The notes beneath the pieces were generated by a model that was not told the DNA's origin, made no database searches, and worked only from the letters and a program-made list of their open reading frames with translations. A stretch of DNA of 59,843 nt from UPXZ01 sp964634605 (GTDB lineage: Bacteria; Bacteroidota; Bacteroidia; Bacteroidales; Paludibacteraceae), in contig CAZWLJ010000012.1 in the NCBI GenBank assembly GCA_964634605.1, positions 1-59,843 on the forward strand, written 5' to 3'. Of the stretch, positions 18,523 through 28,920 are shown in pieces. Each line of letters begins with the position of its first letter. Positions within the stretch are counted from its first letter, which is position 1. Both the position numbers and the translations under genes were made by a program.

Positions 18523-18583
18523 CTTTGTTTTTGAATCGATTAGCAGAAACACATCCCGTATGGCTGTGTTTGAAGGAAAAGAT

Positions 18584-21500
18584 ATGATTTTCAGGAAAAA
18601 AATAATTCCTTTCATAATATTCTTTTTAATTTTAGTTGGTACTGCTTACGGCTTTGTAAGCGCTGCCCGCTATTTCACATCCGGTATTTCGGTCGAACAG
18701 CAGATGCAATTACCTTCACGCTCAGCCCCTGCTGCTATCAAAAAAGATTCAGCCACACGTTTCCCGGTCAACAATCAGGCCATTAATACTTACGAAGACC
18801 TGAATAAAGTGTATCCGATGGATCTCCGGAATCCGGACAATATCCGTACGGAAATAGAATACGATGTGAATACAGGAAATTATGTAATCCGAACCAAAGC
18901 AGGCGACCTGGAAATATCTACGCCAATGACGCTCACTCCCGAAGAGTACAGCAGGTTTTCGCTTCGGAAAAGCATGCTCGAATACTGGAAAGACAGGAAT
19001 ATCAAAGGGGTGGAAAGCAACGAAGACAAGTTTTCGGCTACTGATATGAAATTCAGCCTCGGACCTGCCGATAAAATATTCGGACCGGGCGGGGTGCAGA
19101 TCAAAACGCAGGGATCAGCCGAACTGATTTTCGGCTTTAAGAGTAATTTTATCAATAATCCGGTGCTTCCGCAGCGTGCGCGCCACTCCAACGTACCGAA
19201 TTTCGATCAGAAAATTCAGATGAATGTGACCGGTTCGGTGGGCGATAAAATCAATTTCGGATTGAATTACAATACTGAAGCCTCATTTGATTTCGACCAG
19301 AAACTGGCTAAGCTGGCATTCAAGGGCAAAGAAGACGACATTATCCAGAATATCGAAGCTGGTAATGTAAGCATGCAGCTCAACGGATCGCTTATAACCG
19401 GGAGCACGGCGCTTTTCGGAATTAAAACCGACCTCCAGTTTGGCAAACTGAGCATTTCGGCGCTTGCATCGCAGCAAGAGTCCGAGTCGCAGACCGTAAG
19501 TTCCAAAGGAGGTGCACAGACCATTCCTTTCGAAGTTAAAATAGACCAGTACGACGATAACCGCCACTTTTTCCTCGGTCATGTTTTTCGTGATAATTAC
19601 GAGCAATCCATGAGCAAACTCCCGTTTATCTCATCGGGTATTACCATCAACCGCGTAGAAGTATGGGTGACCAATAAAAGGGGAAATTTCAACGAAGTCC
19701 GCAATATCATCGGATTTATGGACCTGGCCGAGCCCCGCGTGATTGATAATCCTGTCTGGAAGAATAATACAGGAGCTCAGCTACTGGCAAATGGTTCGAA
19801 TTCGTTGTACGGCGAAATCAATTCCCTGGCTGATGTGCGTGACATCCAGCAGACTAATGCGGTTTTGTCTGCCACTTATCCGCCTGCCACTTCGGGTATC
19901 AACGGGGGAGAAGACTACGAAAAAATTGAGAATGCGCGAAGGCTCGATCCTTCGGAATATACGGTCAATAATGCATTGGGTTTTATCTCGCTTCGCTCGG
20001 CGCTCAATCTGGATGAGGTGCTGGCTGTGGCATACGAATACACCTACCAGGGACAGATTTATCAGGTGGGCGAATTCTCCACCGACAACGTAAAAGCACC
20101 GAACGCGCTGATTCTTAAACTGCTGAAAAGCACCACACAGTCGCCTCAGCTTGCCTCGTGGGATCTGATGATGAAAAATATTTATTCCATCGGAGCCCTG
20201 CAGATGCAGCAGGAAGATTTCAGACTGAATATCATGTACCGGAATGATTCTGTCGGAACTGAATTGCAGTATTTCCCCGAAGGAAACATTGCCAGCCAGC
20301 TGCTGCTCCGGGTGATGAACCTGGACCGCCTTGACCTGAAGAATGCTGTGAATCCCGACGGGCTTTTTGACTACGTGGAAGGATATACCGCACTTTCATC
20401 CTCCGGAAGAATCATTTTCCCGGTACTCGAACCTTTCGGCTCTCACCTGCGTGCCAAAATCGGAAATGATGCTATAGCCGATAAGTACGTGTATCAGGAA
20501 CTGTACGATTCGACACTCGTAGTAGCCCAGGAATTCAGCGAGAAAAACAAATTTTCACTCGTAGGGCGTTACAAAGGCTCAGCATCCGGTTCCGAAATAA
20601 GGCTGAATGCCATGAATATACCCCGTGGCTCGGTAGTGGTCACAGCAGGTGGAAAAACACTGACTGAAAACGTGGATTATACAGTGGATTACACCATGGG
20701 AACAGTAACCATCCTGAACCAGTCGATCATTGAATCCAATACCAATGTCAATGTAAAACTCGAAAATCAGTCCATGTTCAGCATGCAGCGCAAATCGCTT
20801 GTCGGAACACACCTGGAGTATAAGTTCAGTAAAGACTTTAGCCTGGGAGGTACACTGATGCATCTCTCCGAAATGCCGCTGACCAAAAAGGTAAACACCG
20901 GAAGCGAGCCGATAAAAAACACCATCTGGGGACTGAATACTTCATGGAGGCGCGAATCGCAATGGATAACAAACGCGCTCGATAAACTGCCCTTTGTGAA
21001 TGCTACCCAGCCTTCGTCCATAGCCGTCAATGCCGAATTTGCACAGCTTATCCCCGGACATTCCAACGTGATAAGCGATGCGGGACTGGCTTATCTCGAT
21101 GATTTTGAATCGACGAAAACAAACATTGATATTCACTATCCTTACAACTGGTTTCTGGCAAGTACACCGGGTATGTTTGAGGAGTCGCGTCTGAGCAACA
21201 ATACCGACTACGGGAAAAACCGTGCCCTGTTAGCCTGGTATTCGGTAGACAGGATTCTGAACAGCGAAGCACGTACCACCCCGCCCAATTTGCGCGGCAA
21301 TCTGGAATCGCAGTCCAACCATTACACCCGGCAGGTGCGCGAAACGGAACTTTTCCCCAACCGGGATATTGATCCTACCGGAACTTCGCTCATGACACTG
21401 CTCAACCTGTCGTTTTATCCCGAAGAAAGAGGACCCTATAACCTGGATGTGGAGGGATTGAACCCTGCAACCGGTAAGTTGCTCAATCCGCAGAATCGCT

Positions 21501-24500
21501 GGGGTGGCATCATGCGCAAAATCGAAACATCTGATTTCGAAACGGCCAATATAGAGTACATCGAGTTCTGGATGATGGATCCGTTCGTGTATGGAACTGA
21601 AGCCAACAAGGGAGGCGATCTTTATTTTAACCTGGGTGACATCAGCGAAGATATACTGAAAGATGGTAAAAAAGCATTTGAACACGGGCTGCCGGTTACC
21701 GGTACGAATCAGAATTTTGAAACTACCGTGTGGGGGCGCATACCGCTCACTCAGTCCACCGTGATTGCATTCGACAATACAGCCGGTGCGCGTGAAAAAC
21801 AGGATGTTGGCTTAAACGGACTTTCCACACAGGATGAGTTTACTTTCCCGACCTACAAAACATACGTCGAAAATCTTACTGCCCGTCTGGACCCGTCGTT
21901 GATCACTCAGATGCAAAGTAATCCGCATTCACCTGTTAATGATCCCTCGGGCGATAATTATCATTTCTACCTCGGACGTGACTATGATGACCGGAACCTG
22001 AGTATTCTCGAACGGTACAAATATTACAATGGCACCGAAGGCAATTCACCCGATGCAGCCGAAACCGGAACCGAATACAGCACTTCTGCCACGCTTGCAC
22101 CTGATATTGAAGATATTAATTCGGATAACACACTGAATGAATACGAAAAGTATTTTCAGTATAAAGTGCAGCTCCGGCCCGCGAATATGACCGTCGGTAC
22201 CAATTTTATCACCGATCTGGTGGAAGCGAGCGTCACGCTGAAAAACGGGAAAACCGAAAAAGTGAAATGGTATCAGTTCAAAATTCCTGTTCGTGAATAT
22301 ACCGATAAAACAGGCAGTATCCGCAATTTCAAGTCCATACGCTTCATCCGCATGTTTCTTTCCGGTTTCGAAAAAGAAACTCATTTGCGTTTTGCATCGC
22401 TTGATCTGGTACGGGGCGAATGGAAATCGTACACCAAACCTCTCACCACAACGGCATCCGCATCCAATGCCCGACTCGATGTACTGGCTGTGAATATTGA
22501 AGAAAACGGACGGAAAACGCCTGTAAATTACATTCTTCCTCCCGGAATAACCCGTGAAACCGACCCGAGTCAACCTCAACTGCTTCAGCAGAACGAGCAG
22601 GCAATGGTGCTGCGCGTCACTTCGCTCGGTGCTGACGATGCACGTGCCGTTTACAAGAAAACCTCCAACGACATGCGTCAGTACAAGCGTTTTCAGATGT
22701 TTGTGCATGCCGAAGCCATGAAAGCATTCCCGGATCTGAATGACGGGGAGCTTGCCGTTTTCGTGAGGATGGGATCGGATATGGTAAATAATTACTACGA
22801 ATACGAAATACCTCTCAGGCTTACCCCCGAAGGAATATATACCAGCAATAAGCTGGAAGACAGACGCAGGGTTTGGTATCCCGAAAACATGTTTGATTTT
22901 CCTTTTTCTGTGCTTACCGATACCAAACTTCAGAGAAACCGCGAAAGAGGCGGTACAGTATCCAACGCCATGCCTTTCAGTGTGTTTGACAAAGCAAATC
23001 CGAAAAACAGGATAACCGTGATGGGAAATCCTTCCATTTCGGATGTGGAAAACATTATGATCGGTGTGCGAAACAAAAGCGGCTCGGTAAAGTCGGGAGA
23101 AATTTGGGTCAATGAGATGAGAATGTCTGAGTTTGAAGAAGACGGAGGCTGGGCAGCCCTGGGCAATATGGCTCTGAATTTGTCTGATCTTGGCTCGCTC
23201 AACATGGCAGGAAGAATGGAAACAGCTGGTTTCGGAGGTATTGAAAGCAACGTGATGAGCAGGAATATGGAAGATTACTATTCGCTGAATCTTTCGGCTG
23301 CGCTGGATTTGGGGCGTTTCTTACCCGAACAGGCAAAGCTCCAGATACCGGCCTATTACACCTATACCACCGAAACCAATTCACCCAAGTACAACCCGCT
23401 GGATGAAGATATTCTGCTCAAAGATGCTCTCGGCAATCTTGAACTGCAAAACGAGAAAGATTCACTGAAAGCCATAACCCAGTCGGTGGTGCAGACTAAA
23501 AGTTTCAACATAACGAATGCCAAAATAAACATCAAAAGTAAAAAACCGATGTTTTACGATCCGGCAAACGTAACAATGAGCTATTCCACCAACCAAACCA
23601 GCGAGCACACACCTGAAATCGAACAAAATCTGACAAAACAGCAACGGGCTGCCATTAATTACACCTACAGTTTCAATATACAGCCCTGGAAACCTTTTGA
23701 GAAATCGAAAGCGATGAGCAAACCGGCTTTCAAACTTATTAAAGATTTCAATTTGTTCTATTTACCTACCTCGTTTAATTACAGCAGCAGTCTGAACAGG
23801 TCATATTCGCAAATCAGACTGCGTGATTTTACCGGGTACAGCGGAGGAAGTGTGCTTGACAACCTGAGTTTCAGCAAGGATTTCATGTGGAACCGCCAGT
23901 TCGATTTTAAATATAAAATTACCGAAGCGCTTGATGTCGGACTGCAGACTTCCATGAATGCCAATATTGAAGAAAGCTATTTCACACCCGAAATCGGGAA
24001 GGAGTATTACGAATCGTGGCGGGATACGGTATGGAGCAATATCCTCAAAATGGGAACTCCTTACACTTACCAGCAAGCTTTTAATGTCTCTTGGAAAATA
24101 CCCGTTGATAAACTGCCGCTTATGGATTGGGTGACAGCAAGCACCCAGTACAATTCCACATACAGCTGGAACCGGAGCGCCCTCATGGAAGGTGGAACCG
24201 ATGTGGGAAATCTTGCATCGTCTATGGGAAGACTTACTGCCAATGCAGATATGAATCTTGAAAGTTTGTATAAGAAGTCAAAATTCTTGCGCGGAGTCAT
24301 CGAACGCGGTCAGCGCAGTTCACGGCAGCAAACCTTCACGCCCAGGACTTTCAATAAAAATGTGAATCTCAAAAAAGGAGATACGCTGACAGTCAATCAT
24401 GCTCTCAACAGTGAAAAGTTCACATTTACAGCCAAAGATTCACTCGGAAGGCCTATAAGGGTACCTTACAAAATAAAAAATGCCTCGTCGGTAGTCCTTA

Positions 24501-26011
24501 TCCCTGTTATGAACGCATCCGGAGCTACCATAACCATCATTAGCAAAGATCCGAATTCGCGTACAATTGCCGAAAAAATGACCGACTTCGCAATCAGGCT
24601 GCCTCTGACGGTGCGCAAAATATCAGTTAATTACAACCAGTCAAGCAGCCTCACAATTCCTGGTTTCATCCCCGAACCCGGATTCCTGGGGCAAAAGAAA
24701 CTCAACGGCTTATCAGCGCCAGGCTGGGCATTCGTTTTCGGATACCATGATAAAAATACACTCTCTGAGGCTTCGGCCAACGAGTGGCTCTACATGGGCG
24801 AAGATATCATTAATCCGGCCAACGAAGCCCTGACTTCAGATCTGGATATACGTGCAACAATGGAACCCATCTCCGGATTTAAAATTGACCTGACTGCTAA
24901 AAGGCAACTTCAGTCCAATACGGTCATTCACTATATGTTCCCCGGAATGCCCTCTACCTTCAATGGAAACTTTAATATCACGCAAATAGCGCTCAGGACT
25001 GCTTTCGACAAGATAGGCAATGCTGCTGATAATTACTACTCGTCTACTTTTCAGCGATTTCTGGATAACCGGGAGATGATAGCCCGAAAACTCGAAAGCA
25101 GATATACAGGTACCCGTTATCCCGTTACCGGATTTTTTGCCGGAGATCCTGTTTACAGCGGACAGCCGTTTAATCCGGAAAACGGAACATTTGATATTAA
25201 CTCGCCGGATGTGCTGATTCCTGCATTTCTGGCAGCTTACACCGGAAGGGATGTGAACCGGATCAACACCAATCCGTTCCTTTCAATACTCGAAATCCTG
25301 CCCAACTGGAATGTGAATTTCAACGGGCTGACCAATATCGGCTGGGTGAAAGACAAGTTCCGGTCCGTAAGTATATCCCACGGCTACTCCAACAGGTATA
25401 CAATTGGCAATTACTCCTCTTTCTCTACCTGGGTACCTATGGATGGTGATAACAGTGCGCTGGGATATGTGCGTGATGTTCAGCTTAATATGCCGATTCC
25501 ATCCATGGCTTATGACATCTCCACTGTCTCGCTCAACGAGAGTTTCAGTCCTCTGATCGGATTGAATGTGGCCATGAAAAACAGCCTGACTACCAAAGCC
25601 GAATACCGCAAACAGCGCAATCTTTCGCTCAATCTGAACAGCACGCAATTGATTGAAGCGCTTTCGGATGAATTCGTGGTGGGAGCAGGTTATGTGGTAA
25701 ATGATTTTGATGTGGTATTGAAACTCAAATCGAGCAAAAGGCAAACGGTTAAAAATGACCTGAAACTAAATCTGGACTTTTCATACAAGGATATCAAATC
25801 GCTGCTGCGAAAGGTTAACGAAAATATTACGCAAGCTTCCAGCGGCAATAAAGTGGTGTCGCTGCGCTTCACGGCCGACTATGTTTTCAGTTCGAAAGTG
25901 AACCTGCAAATGTTCTTTGACCGGCAAATGACAGCGCCGCTCGTATCATCGTCCTATCCGGTTTCTTCTACCAATTTCGGCCTTAGTTTCAAGTTTATGC
26001 TCACGCGGTAG
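18584..26011 (+). CDS. sprA: Cell-surface protein SprA, core type IX secretion translocon component
   Basis: A giant protein of about 2475 residues with an N-terminal hydrophobic segment (KKIIPFIIFFLILVGTAYGF) and many alternating beta strands, the hallmark of the 36-strand SprA barrel of the outer membrane. SprA forms the channel through which T9SS cargo is exported. ATG at 18584 is preferred over the ATG at 18560: it is preceded by GAAGGA at ribosome-binding distance and starts just before the signal segment. It follows ruvA, as in many relatives, and probably shares its transcript. The sorting-domain proteins at the left of the window are likely clients of this system. Confidence 0.95.
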   Translation: MIFRKKIIPFIIFFLILVGTAYGFVSAARYFTSGISVEQQMQLPSRSAPAAIKKDSATRFPVNNQAINTYEDLNKVYPMDLRNPDNIRTEIEYDVNTGNYVIRTKAGDLEISTPMTLTPEEYSRFSLRKSMLEYWKDRNIKGVESNEDKFSATDMKFSLGPADKIFGPGGVQIKTQGSAELIFGFKSNFINNPVLPQRARHSNVPNFDQKIQMNVTGSVGDKINFGLNYNTEASFDFDQKLAKLAFKGKEDDIIQNIEAGNVSMQLNGSLITGSTALFGIKTDLQFGKLSISALASQQESESQTVSSKGGAQTIPFEVKIDQYDDNRHFFLGHVFRDNYEQSMSKLPFISSGITINRVEVWVTNKRGNFNEVRNIIGFMDLAEPRVIDNPVWKNNTGAQLLANGSNSLYGEINSLADVRDIQQTNAVLSATYPPATSGINGGEDYEKIENARRLDPSEYTVNNALGFISLRSALNLDEVLAVAYEYTYQGQIYQVGEFSTDNVKAPNALILKLLKSTTQSPQLASWDLMMKNIYSIGALQMQQEDFRLNIMYRNDSVGTELQYFPEGNIASQLLLRVMNLDRLDLKNAVNPDGLFDYVEGYTALSSSGRIIFPVLEPFGSHLRAKIGNDAIADKYVYQELYDSTLVVAQEFSEKNKFSLVGRYKGSASGSEIRLNAMNIPRGSVVVTAGGKTLTENVDYTVDYTMGTVTILNQSIIESNTNVNVKLENQSMFSMQRKSLVGTHLEYKFSKDFSLGGTLMHLSEMPLTKKVNTGSEPIKNTIWGLNTSWRRESQWITNALDKLPFVNATQPSSIAVNAEFAQLIPGHSNVISDAGLAYLDDFESTKTNIDIHYPYNWFLASTPGMFEESRLSNNTDYGKNRALLAWYSVDRILNSEARTTPPNLRGNLESQSNHYTRQVRETELFPNRDIDPTGTSLMTLLNLSFYPEERGPYNLDVEGLNPATGKLLNPQNRWGGIMRKIETSDFETANIEYIEFWMMDPFVYGTEANKGGDLYFNLGDISEDILKDGKKAFEHGLPVTGTNQNFETTVWGRIPLTQSTVIAFDNTAGAREKQDVGLNGLSTQDEFTFPTYKTYVENLTARLDPSLITQMQSNPHSPVNDPSGDNYHFYLGRDYDDRNLSILERYKYYNGTEGNSPDAAETGTEYSTSATLAPDIEDINSDNTLNEYEKYFQYKVQLRPANMTVGTNFITDLVEASVTLKNGKTEKVKWYQFKIPVREYTDKTGSIRNFKSIRFIRMFLSGFEKETHLRFASLDLVRGEWKSYTKPLTTTASASNARLDVLAVNIEENGRKTPVNYILPPGITRETDPSQPQLLQQNEQAMVLRVTSLGADDARAVYKKTSNDMRQYKRFQMFVHAEAMKAFPDLNDGELAVFVRMGSDMVNNYYEYEIPLRLTPEGIYTSNKLEDRRRVWYPENMFDFPFSVLTDTKLQRNRERGGTVSNAMPFSVFDKANPKNRITVMGNPSISDVENIMIGVRNKSGSVKSGEIWVNEMRMSEFEEDGGWAALGNMALNLSDLGSLNMAGRMETAGFGGIESNVMSRNMEDYYSLNLSAALDLGRFLPEQAKLQIPAYYTYTTETNSPKYNPLDEDILLKDALGNLELQNEKDSLKAITQSVVQTKSFNITNAKINIKSKKPMFYDPANVTMSYSTNQTSEHTPEIEQNLTKQQRAAINYTYSFNIQPWKPFEKSKAMSKPAFKLIKDFNLFYLPTSFNYSSSLNRSYSQIRLRDFTGYSGGSVLDNLSFSKDFMWNRQFDFKYKITEALDVGLQTSMNANIEESYFTPEIGKEYYESWRDTVWSNILKMGTPYTYQQAFNVSWKIPVDKLPLMDWVTASTQYNSTYSWNRSALMEGGTDVGNLASSMGRLTANADMNLESLYKKSKFLRGVIERGQRSSRQQTFTPRTFNKNVNLKKGDTLTVNHALNSEKFTFTAKDSLGRPIRVPYKIKNASSVVLIPVMNASGATITIISKDPNSRTIAEKMTDFAIRLPLTVRKISVNYNQSSSLTIPGFIPEPGFLGQKKLNGLSAPGWAFVFGYHDKNTLSEASANEWLYMGEDIINPANEALTSDLDIRATMEPISGFKIDLTAKRQLQSNTVIHYMFPGMPSTFNGNFNITQIALRTAFDKIGNAADNYYSSTFQRFLDNREMIARKLESRYTGTRYPVTGFFAGDPVYSGQPFNPENGTFDINSPDVLIPAFLAAYTGRDVNRINTNPFLSILEILPNWNVNFNGLTNIGWVKDKFRSVSISHGYSNRYTIGNYSSFSTWVPMDGDNSALGYVRDVQLNMPIPSMAYDISTVSLNESFSPLIGLNVAMKNSLTTKAEYRKQRNLSLNLNSTQLIEALSDEFVVGAGYVVNDFDVVLKLKSSKRQTVKNDLKLNLDFSYKDIKSLLRKVNENITQASSGNKVVSLRFTADYVFSSKVNLQMFFDRQMTAPLVSSSYPVSSTNFGLSFKFMLTR

Positions 26012-26130
26012 ATTATTTTGAGTAATTAAAATTGAACTTTGAAGTGAACCAAATGTTTAATATCTTGTTATGAATTTAAAATTATTTGAAAATCGGTGAT
26101 ATATAAGTAATAAAATTGACTGATAATTGA

Positions 26131-26138
26131 TATTTTTG
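26131..26138 (+). promoter_or_regulatory. Putative -7 box (TATTTTTG) for dsbD
   Basis: Matches TAnnTTTG and lies 36 bases before the ATG at 26175. The nearest upstream TTG is too close (12-base spacer). Confidence 0.4.
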
Positions 26139-26174
26139 CATCCAAAATAAAATAAAGAAAAGACATACATTAAT

Positions 26175-28172
26175 ATGAAGTTAAAACATTTTCTGCTTAC
26201 AGTTGTGGCATTATTGTCCTTCCAGGCATTCGGACAGATTTACGACCCTGTATCCTGGTCGGTAGAGAAGAAGGTGACCGGAAAAACCACAGCCGATCTG
26301 ATTATCAAAGCCACCATCGAAAAAGGCTGGCATTTGTATGGATTGAATATTCCGCCTGATGGTCCTGTTGCCACAAAAATCTCAATCGAAACAATGGAGA
26401 ACGGCAGGAAAGAGGGCGCCCTTCAGGCCAAATCCAAACTGATTGAGGCTTATGATCCAAATTTCGATATGAAACTCAACTGGTATGCCAATGAGGCTGT
26501 TTTTGTTCAGAAAGTAACAAGTCAGGATCCAAACAGCATTTACGCGAAAGTACTGGTCAGCTTCATGGTTTGCAACGACGAGAGTTGCCTGCCACCCTCA
26601 GAAGAGGTACTGGAAGTGGGAAAACCTGGACAAAAACCGGCTGCGCCCATTGAAGAATCTGCGCAGGTGGCAGTTCCTGCCTCCGCCAGCGACTCCGCTC
26701 TGAAAGCCGGTTCGGTATTGATGGCCCCGCTTGCAGTGGTTGATTCTGCCAAAACGGATGATTTGTGGTCTCCGGTAATAGGCCAGTTACGTACCTTTGG
26801 CGGTAACGAGAGTGGCGGAGGAATGCGCTCGCTCTGGTGGATTTTCATCATGGGTATGCTTGGCGGCTTTGTTGCGTTGTTTACACCCTGCGTGTGGCCC
26901 ATTATCCCGATGACGGTGAGTTTCTTTCTGAAACGGTCGGAGAATAAAGCGCGCGGACGACGTGATGCAGCCATGTACGGGTTAGCCATTGTACTTATTT
27001 ATGTGGGTCTGGGACTGCTCATTACCATTATTTTCGGAGCGAGCGCGCTCAACAGTTTATCTACCAACGCGCTGTTCAATCTTATTTTCTTTGCTTTGCT
27101 GGTGGTATTTGCCGTTTCATTTTTCGGAGCTTTTGAGATTACGCTTCCGGCATCCTGGTCCACCAAAATGGATATGAAAGCCGACTCCACTGCCGGAATC
27201 CTGAGCATACTCTTCATGGCATTTACACTGGTACTGGTTTCATTTTCCTGTACAGGTCCTATCATCGGCACTCTTCTGGTGGAAGCCTCGGTGAGTGGTT
27301 CGATACTGGCACCGGCTGTGGGGATGCTGGGCTTTGCCATCGCGCTGGCAATTCCTTTCAGCCTGTTTGCATTCTTCCCCTCGTTACTGAAATCCATGCC
27401 CAAATCAGGCGGCTGGCTGAACCGGGTGAAAGTGGTTCTGGCATTCCTGGAACTGGCGCTGGCGCTGAAATTCTTCTCTGTAGCCGATTTGGCTTACGGA
27501 TGGGGTCTGCTCGACCGCGAAACATTCCTGGCACTGTGGATTGTTATTTTTGCCTTGCTGGGATTTTACCTTATCGGAAAGTTGCGCTTCAAACACGACG
27601 ACGAAACCAAACATACATCTGTCATCGGGCTGTTTCTTGGTATTATTTCGCTGGCATTTTCCGTGTATATGGTACCGGGATTGTGGGGAGCACCGTTAAA
27701 GGCCGTAAGCGCATTTTCACCACCGGTATCGACTCAGGATTTCAACCTGTATGAAAACGATGTTCATGCCAAATTTACCGATTATGATCTGGGAATGAAT
27801 TATGCCGCGTCTGTCAACAAGCCCGTTGTGGTTGATTTTACCGGATTCGGATGTGTCAACTGCCGCAAAATGGAAGTAGCTGTGTGGACAGATCCGCGTG
27901 TAAGCAATCTGCTGAACAACGATTATGTACTTATTTCGCTCTATGTGGATGATAAAACTCCCCTGAAAACTCCCTATGAAGTGACTGAAAACGGTCGAAC
28001 CCGGAGAATTAAAACCATTGGCGACAAGTGGAGCTACCTGCAGCGATACAAATTCGGAGCAAACGCCCAGCCGTTTTATGTAATTCTGGACAACGGGGGA
28101 AAACCAATGTCAAAATCGTTTGCATTTGACGAAAATCCGGATAATTTCGTGAAATGGCTTGAAAGAAAATAG
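26175..28172 (+). CDS. dsbD: Thiol:disulfide interchange protein DsbD-type, transmembrane
   Basis: A 665-residue protein. A signal peptide is followed by an N-terminal DsbD alpha-like periplasmic domain (about 25-175, with a CNDESCLPPSEE motif carrying two Cys), a central membrane domain of about eight helices (about 220-500; the FTPCVWPIIPM and SCTGPIIGT motifs carry the two membrane Cys) and a C-terminal thioredoxin domain with CVNC (VVDFTGFGCVNCRKME). It moves electrons from the cytoplasm to the periplasm for disulfide reduction. A long linker between the N-terminal domain and the membrane part is Ala/Pro-rich. It is monocistronic here, with a hairpin behind it. Confidence 0.93.
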   Translation: MKLKHFLLTVVALLSFQAFGQIYDPVSWSVEKKVTGKTTADLIIKATIEKGWHLYGLNIPPDGPVATKISIETMENGRKEGALQAKSKLIEAYDPNFDMKLNWYANEAVFVQKVTSQDPNSIYAKVLVSFMVCNDESCLPPSEEVLEVGKPGQKPAAPIEESAQVAVPASASDSALKAGSVLMAPLAVVDSAKTDDLWSPVIGQLRTFGGNESGGGMRSLWWIFIMGMLGGFVALFTPCVWPIIPMTVSFFLKRSENKARGRRDAAMYGLAIVLIYVGLGLLITIIFGASALNSLSTNALFNLIFFALLVVFAVSFFGAFEITLPASWSTKMDMKADSTAGILSILFMAFTLVLVSFSCTGPIIGTLLVEASVSGSILAPAVGMLGFAIALAIPFSLFAFFPSLLKSMPKSGGWLNRVKVVLAFLELALALKFFSVADLAYGWGLLDRETFLALWIVIFALLGFYLIGKLRFKHDDETKHTSVIGLFLGIISLAFSVYMVPGLWGAPLKAVSAFSPPVSTQDFNLYENDVHAKFTDYDLGMNYAASVNKPVVVDFTGFGCVNCRKMEVAVWTDPRVSNLLNNDYVLISLYVDDKTPLKTPYEVTENGRTRRIKTIGDKWSYLQRYKFGANAQPFYVILDNGGKPMSKSFAFDENPDNFVKWLERK

Positions 28173-28193
28173 CCGGACTTGCTGAAAAATATG

Positions 28194-28251
28194 AACCTGC
28201 CAAAATGTCCCGAATTCTGACAAAAAAGGAATTTTGATGTTTTGGCAGGTT
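28194..28251 (+). terminator. Long stem-loop after dsbD
   Basis: AACCTGCCAAAA (28194-28205) pairs perfectly with 28240-28251, and the inner part can extend as an imperfect stem. The T-run after it is short, so it may be a weak terminator or a 3'-end stabiliser. Confidence 0.5.
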
Positions 28252-28332
28252 TCTTGTAATATAATGTACACATTTCACTGCATCTGCAGATAGCTATAAA
28301 TCATTAAAACTAAAGTAGAGACATCTCCTGAT

Positions 28333-28914
28333 ATGAAAAGTAAAAAACATTCTCCCGAAAAAGAAACAGAAAACAAAGACGTATTAACTCCTGAAACACA
28401 AGAAATTATTGAACAAACCGATAGCAAACCGGAAAACAAAAGCAACGAAACTGACAAAATTGCAGAAGAACTGGCAGCCCTGAACCAGAAATGTGAAGAT
28501 TTGAATGACAAGAATCTCCGGTTGATGGCAGAGTTCGATAATTACCGTAAACGTACACTGAAAGAAAAGGCTGATTTGATAAAAACAGCCGGTGAAAGAG
28601 TGTTTGTTGATATTTTGCCGCTTGTCGACGATTTTGAAAGAGCGCTGCAGGCTATGCAATCAACGGACGACGTAAAGGCTGTGAAAGAGGGAGTTGATCT
28701 GATTTACAGTAAACTGATCGGTTTTCTGGATGCTCACGGAGTGAAACTCATTGCAACCGAAAATGAACCATTTGATGTGGATGTGCATGAAGCCGTTACA
28801 ACTTTCCCTGCACCCTCTGAAGACCTCAGGGGAAAGGTAATTGACTGTATGACAAAAGGATACACGCTGAACGATAAAGTGATAAGATTTGCTAAAGTAG
28901 TGGTAGGGGAGTAA
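28333..28914 (+). CDS. grpE: Nucleotide exchange factor GrpE
   Basis: The 193-residue protein has an acidic/Lys-rich N-terminus, a long coiled-coil segment (LAALNQKCEDLNDKNLRL) and the GrpE core (MAEFDNYRKRTLKEK; FVDILPLVDDFERAL; C-terminal beta part VHEAVTTFPAP, GYTLNDKVIRFAKVVV). GrpE drives ADP release from DnaK. It is followed after six bases by dnaJ, so both are co-transcribed. dnaK is not in the window. Confidence 0.97.
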   Translation: MKSKKHSPEKETENKDVLTPETQEIIEQTDSKPENKSNETDKIAEELAALNQKCEDLNDKNLRLMAEFDNYRKRTLKEKADLIKTAGERVFVDILPLVDDFERALQAMQSTDDVKAVKEGVDLIYSKLIGFLDAHGVKLIATENEPFDVDVHEAVTTFPAPSEDLRGKVIDCMTKGYTLNDKVIRFAKVVVGE

Positions 28915-28920
28915 TCAGGC

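Noticed and set aside
22046..22708. Long minus-strand frame (220 codons) inside sprA
   Set aside because: It is the antisense of a strongly coding gene and has no recognisable domain or start context; it is a by-product of the codon bias of sprA.
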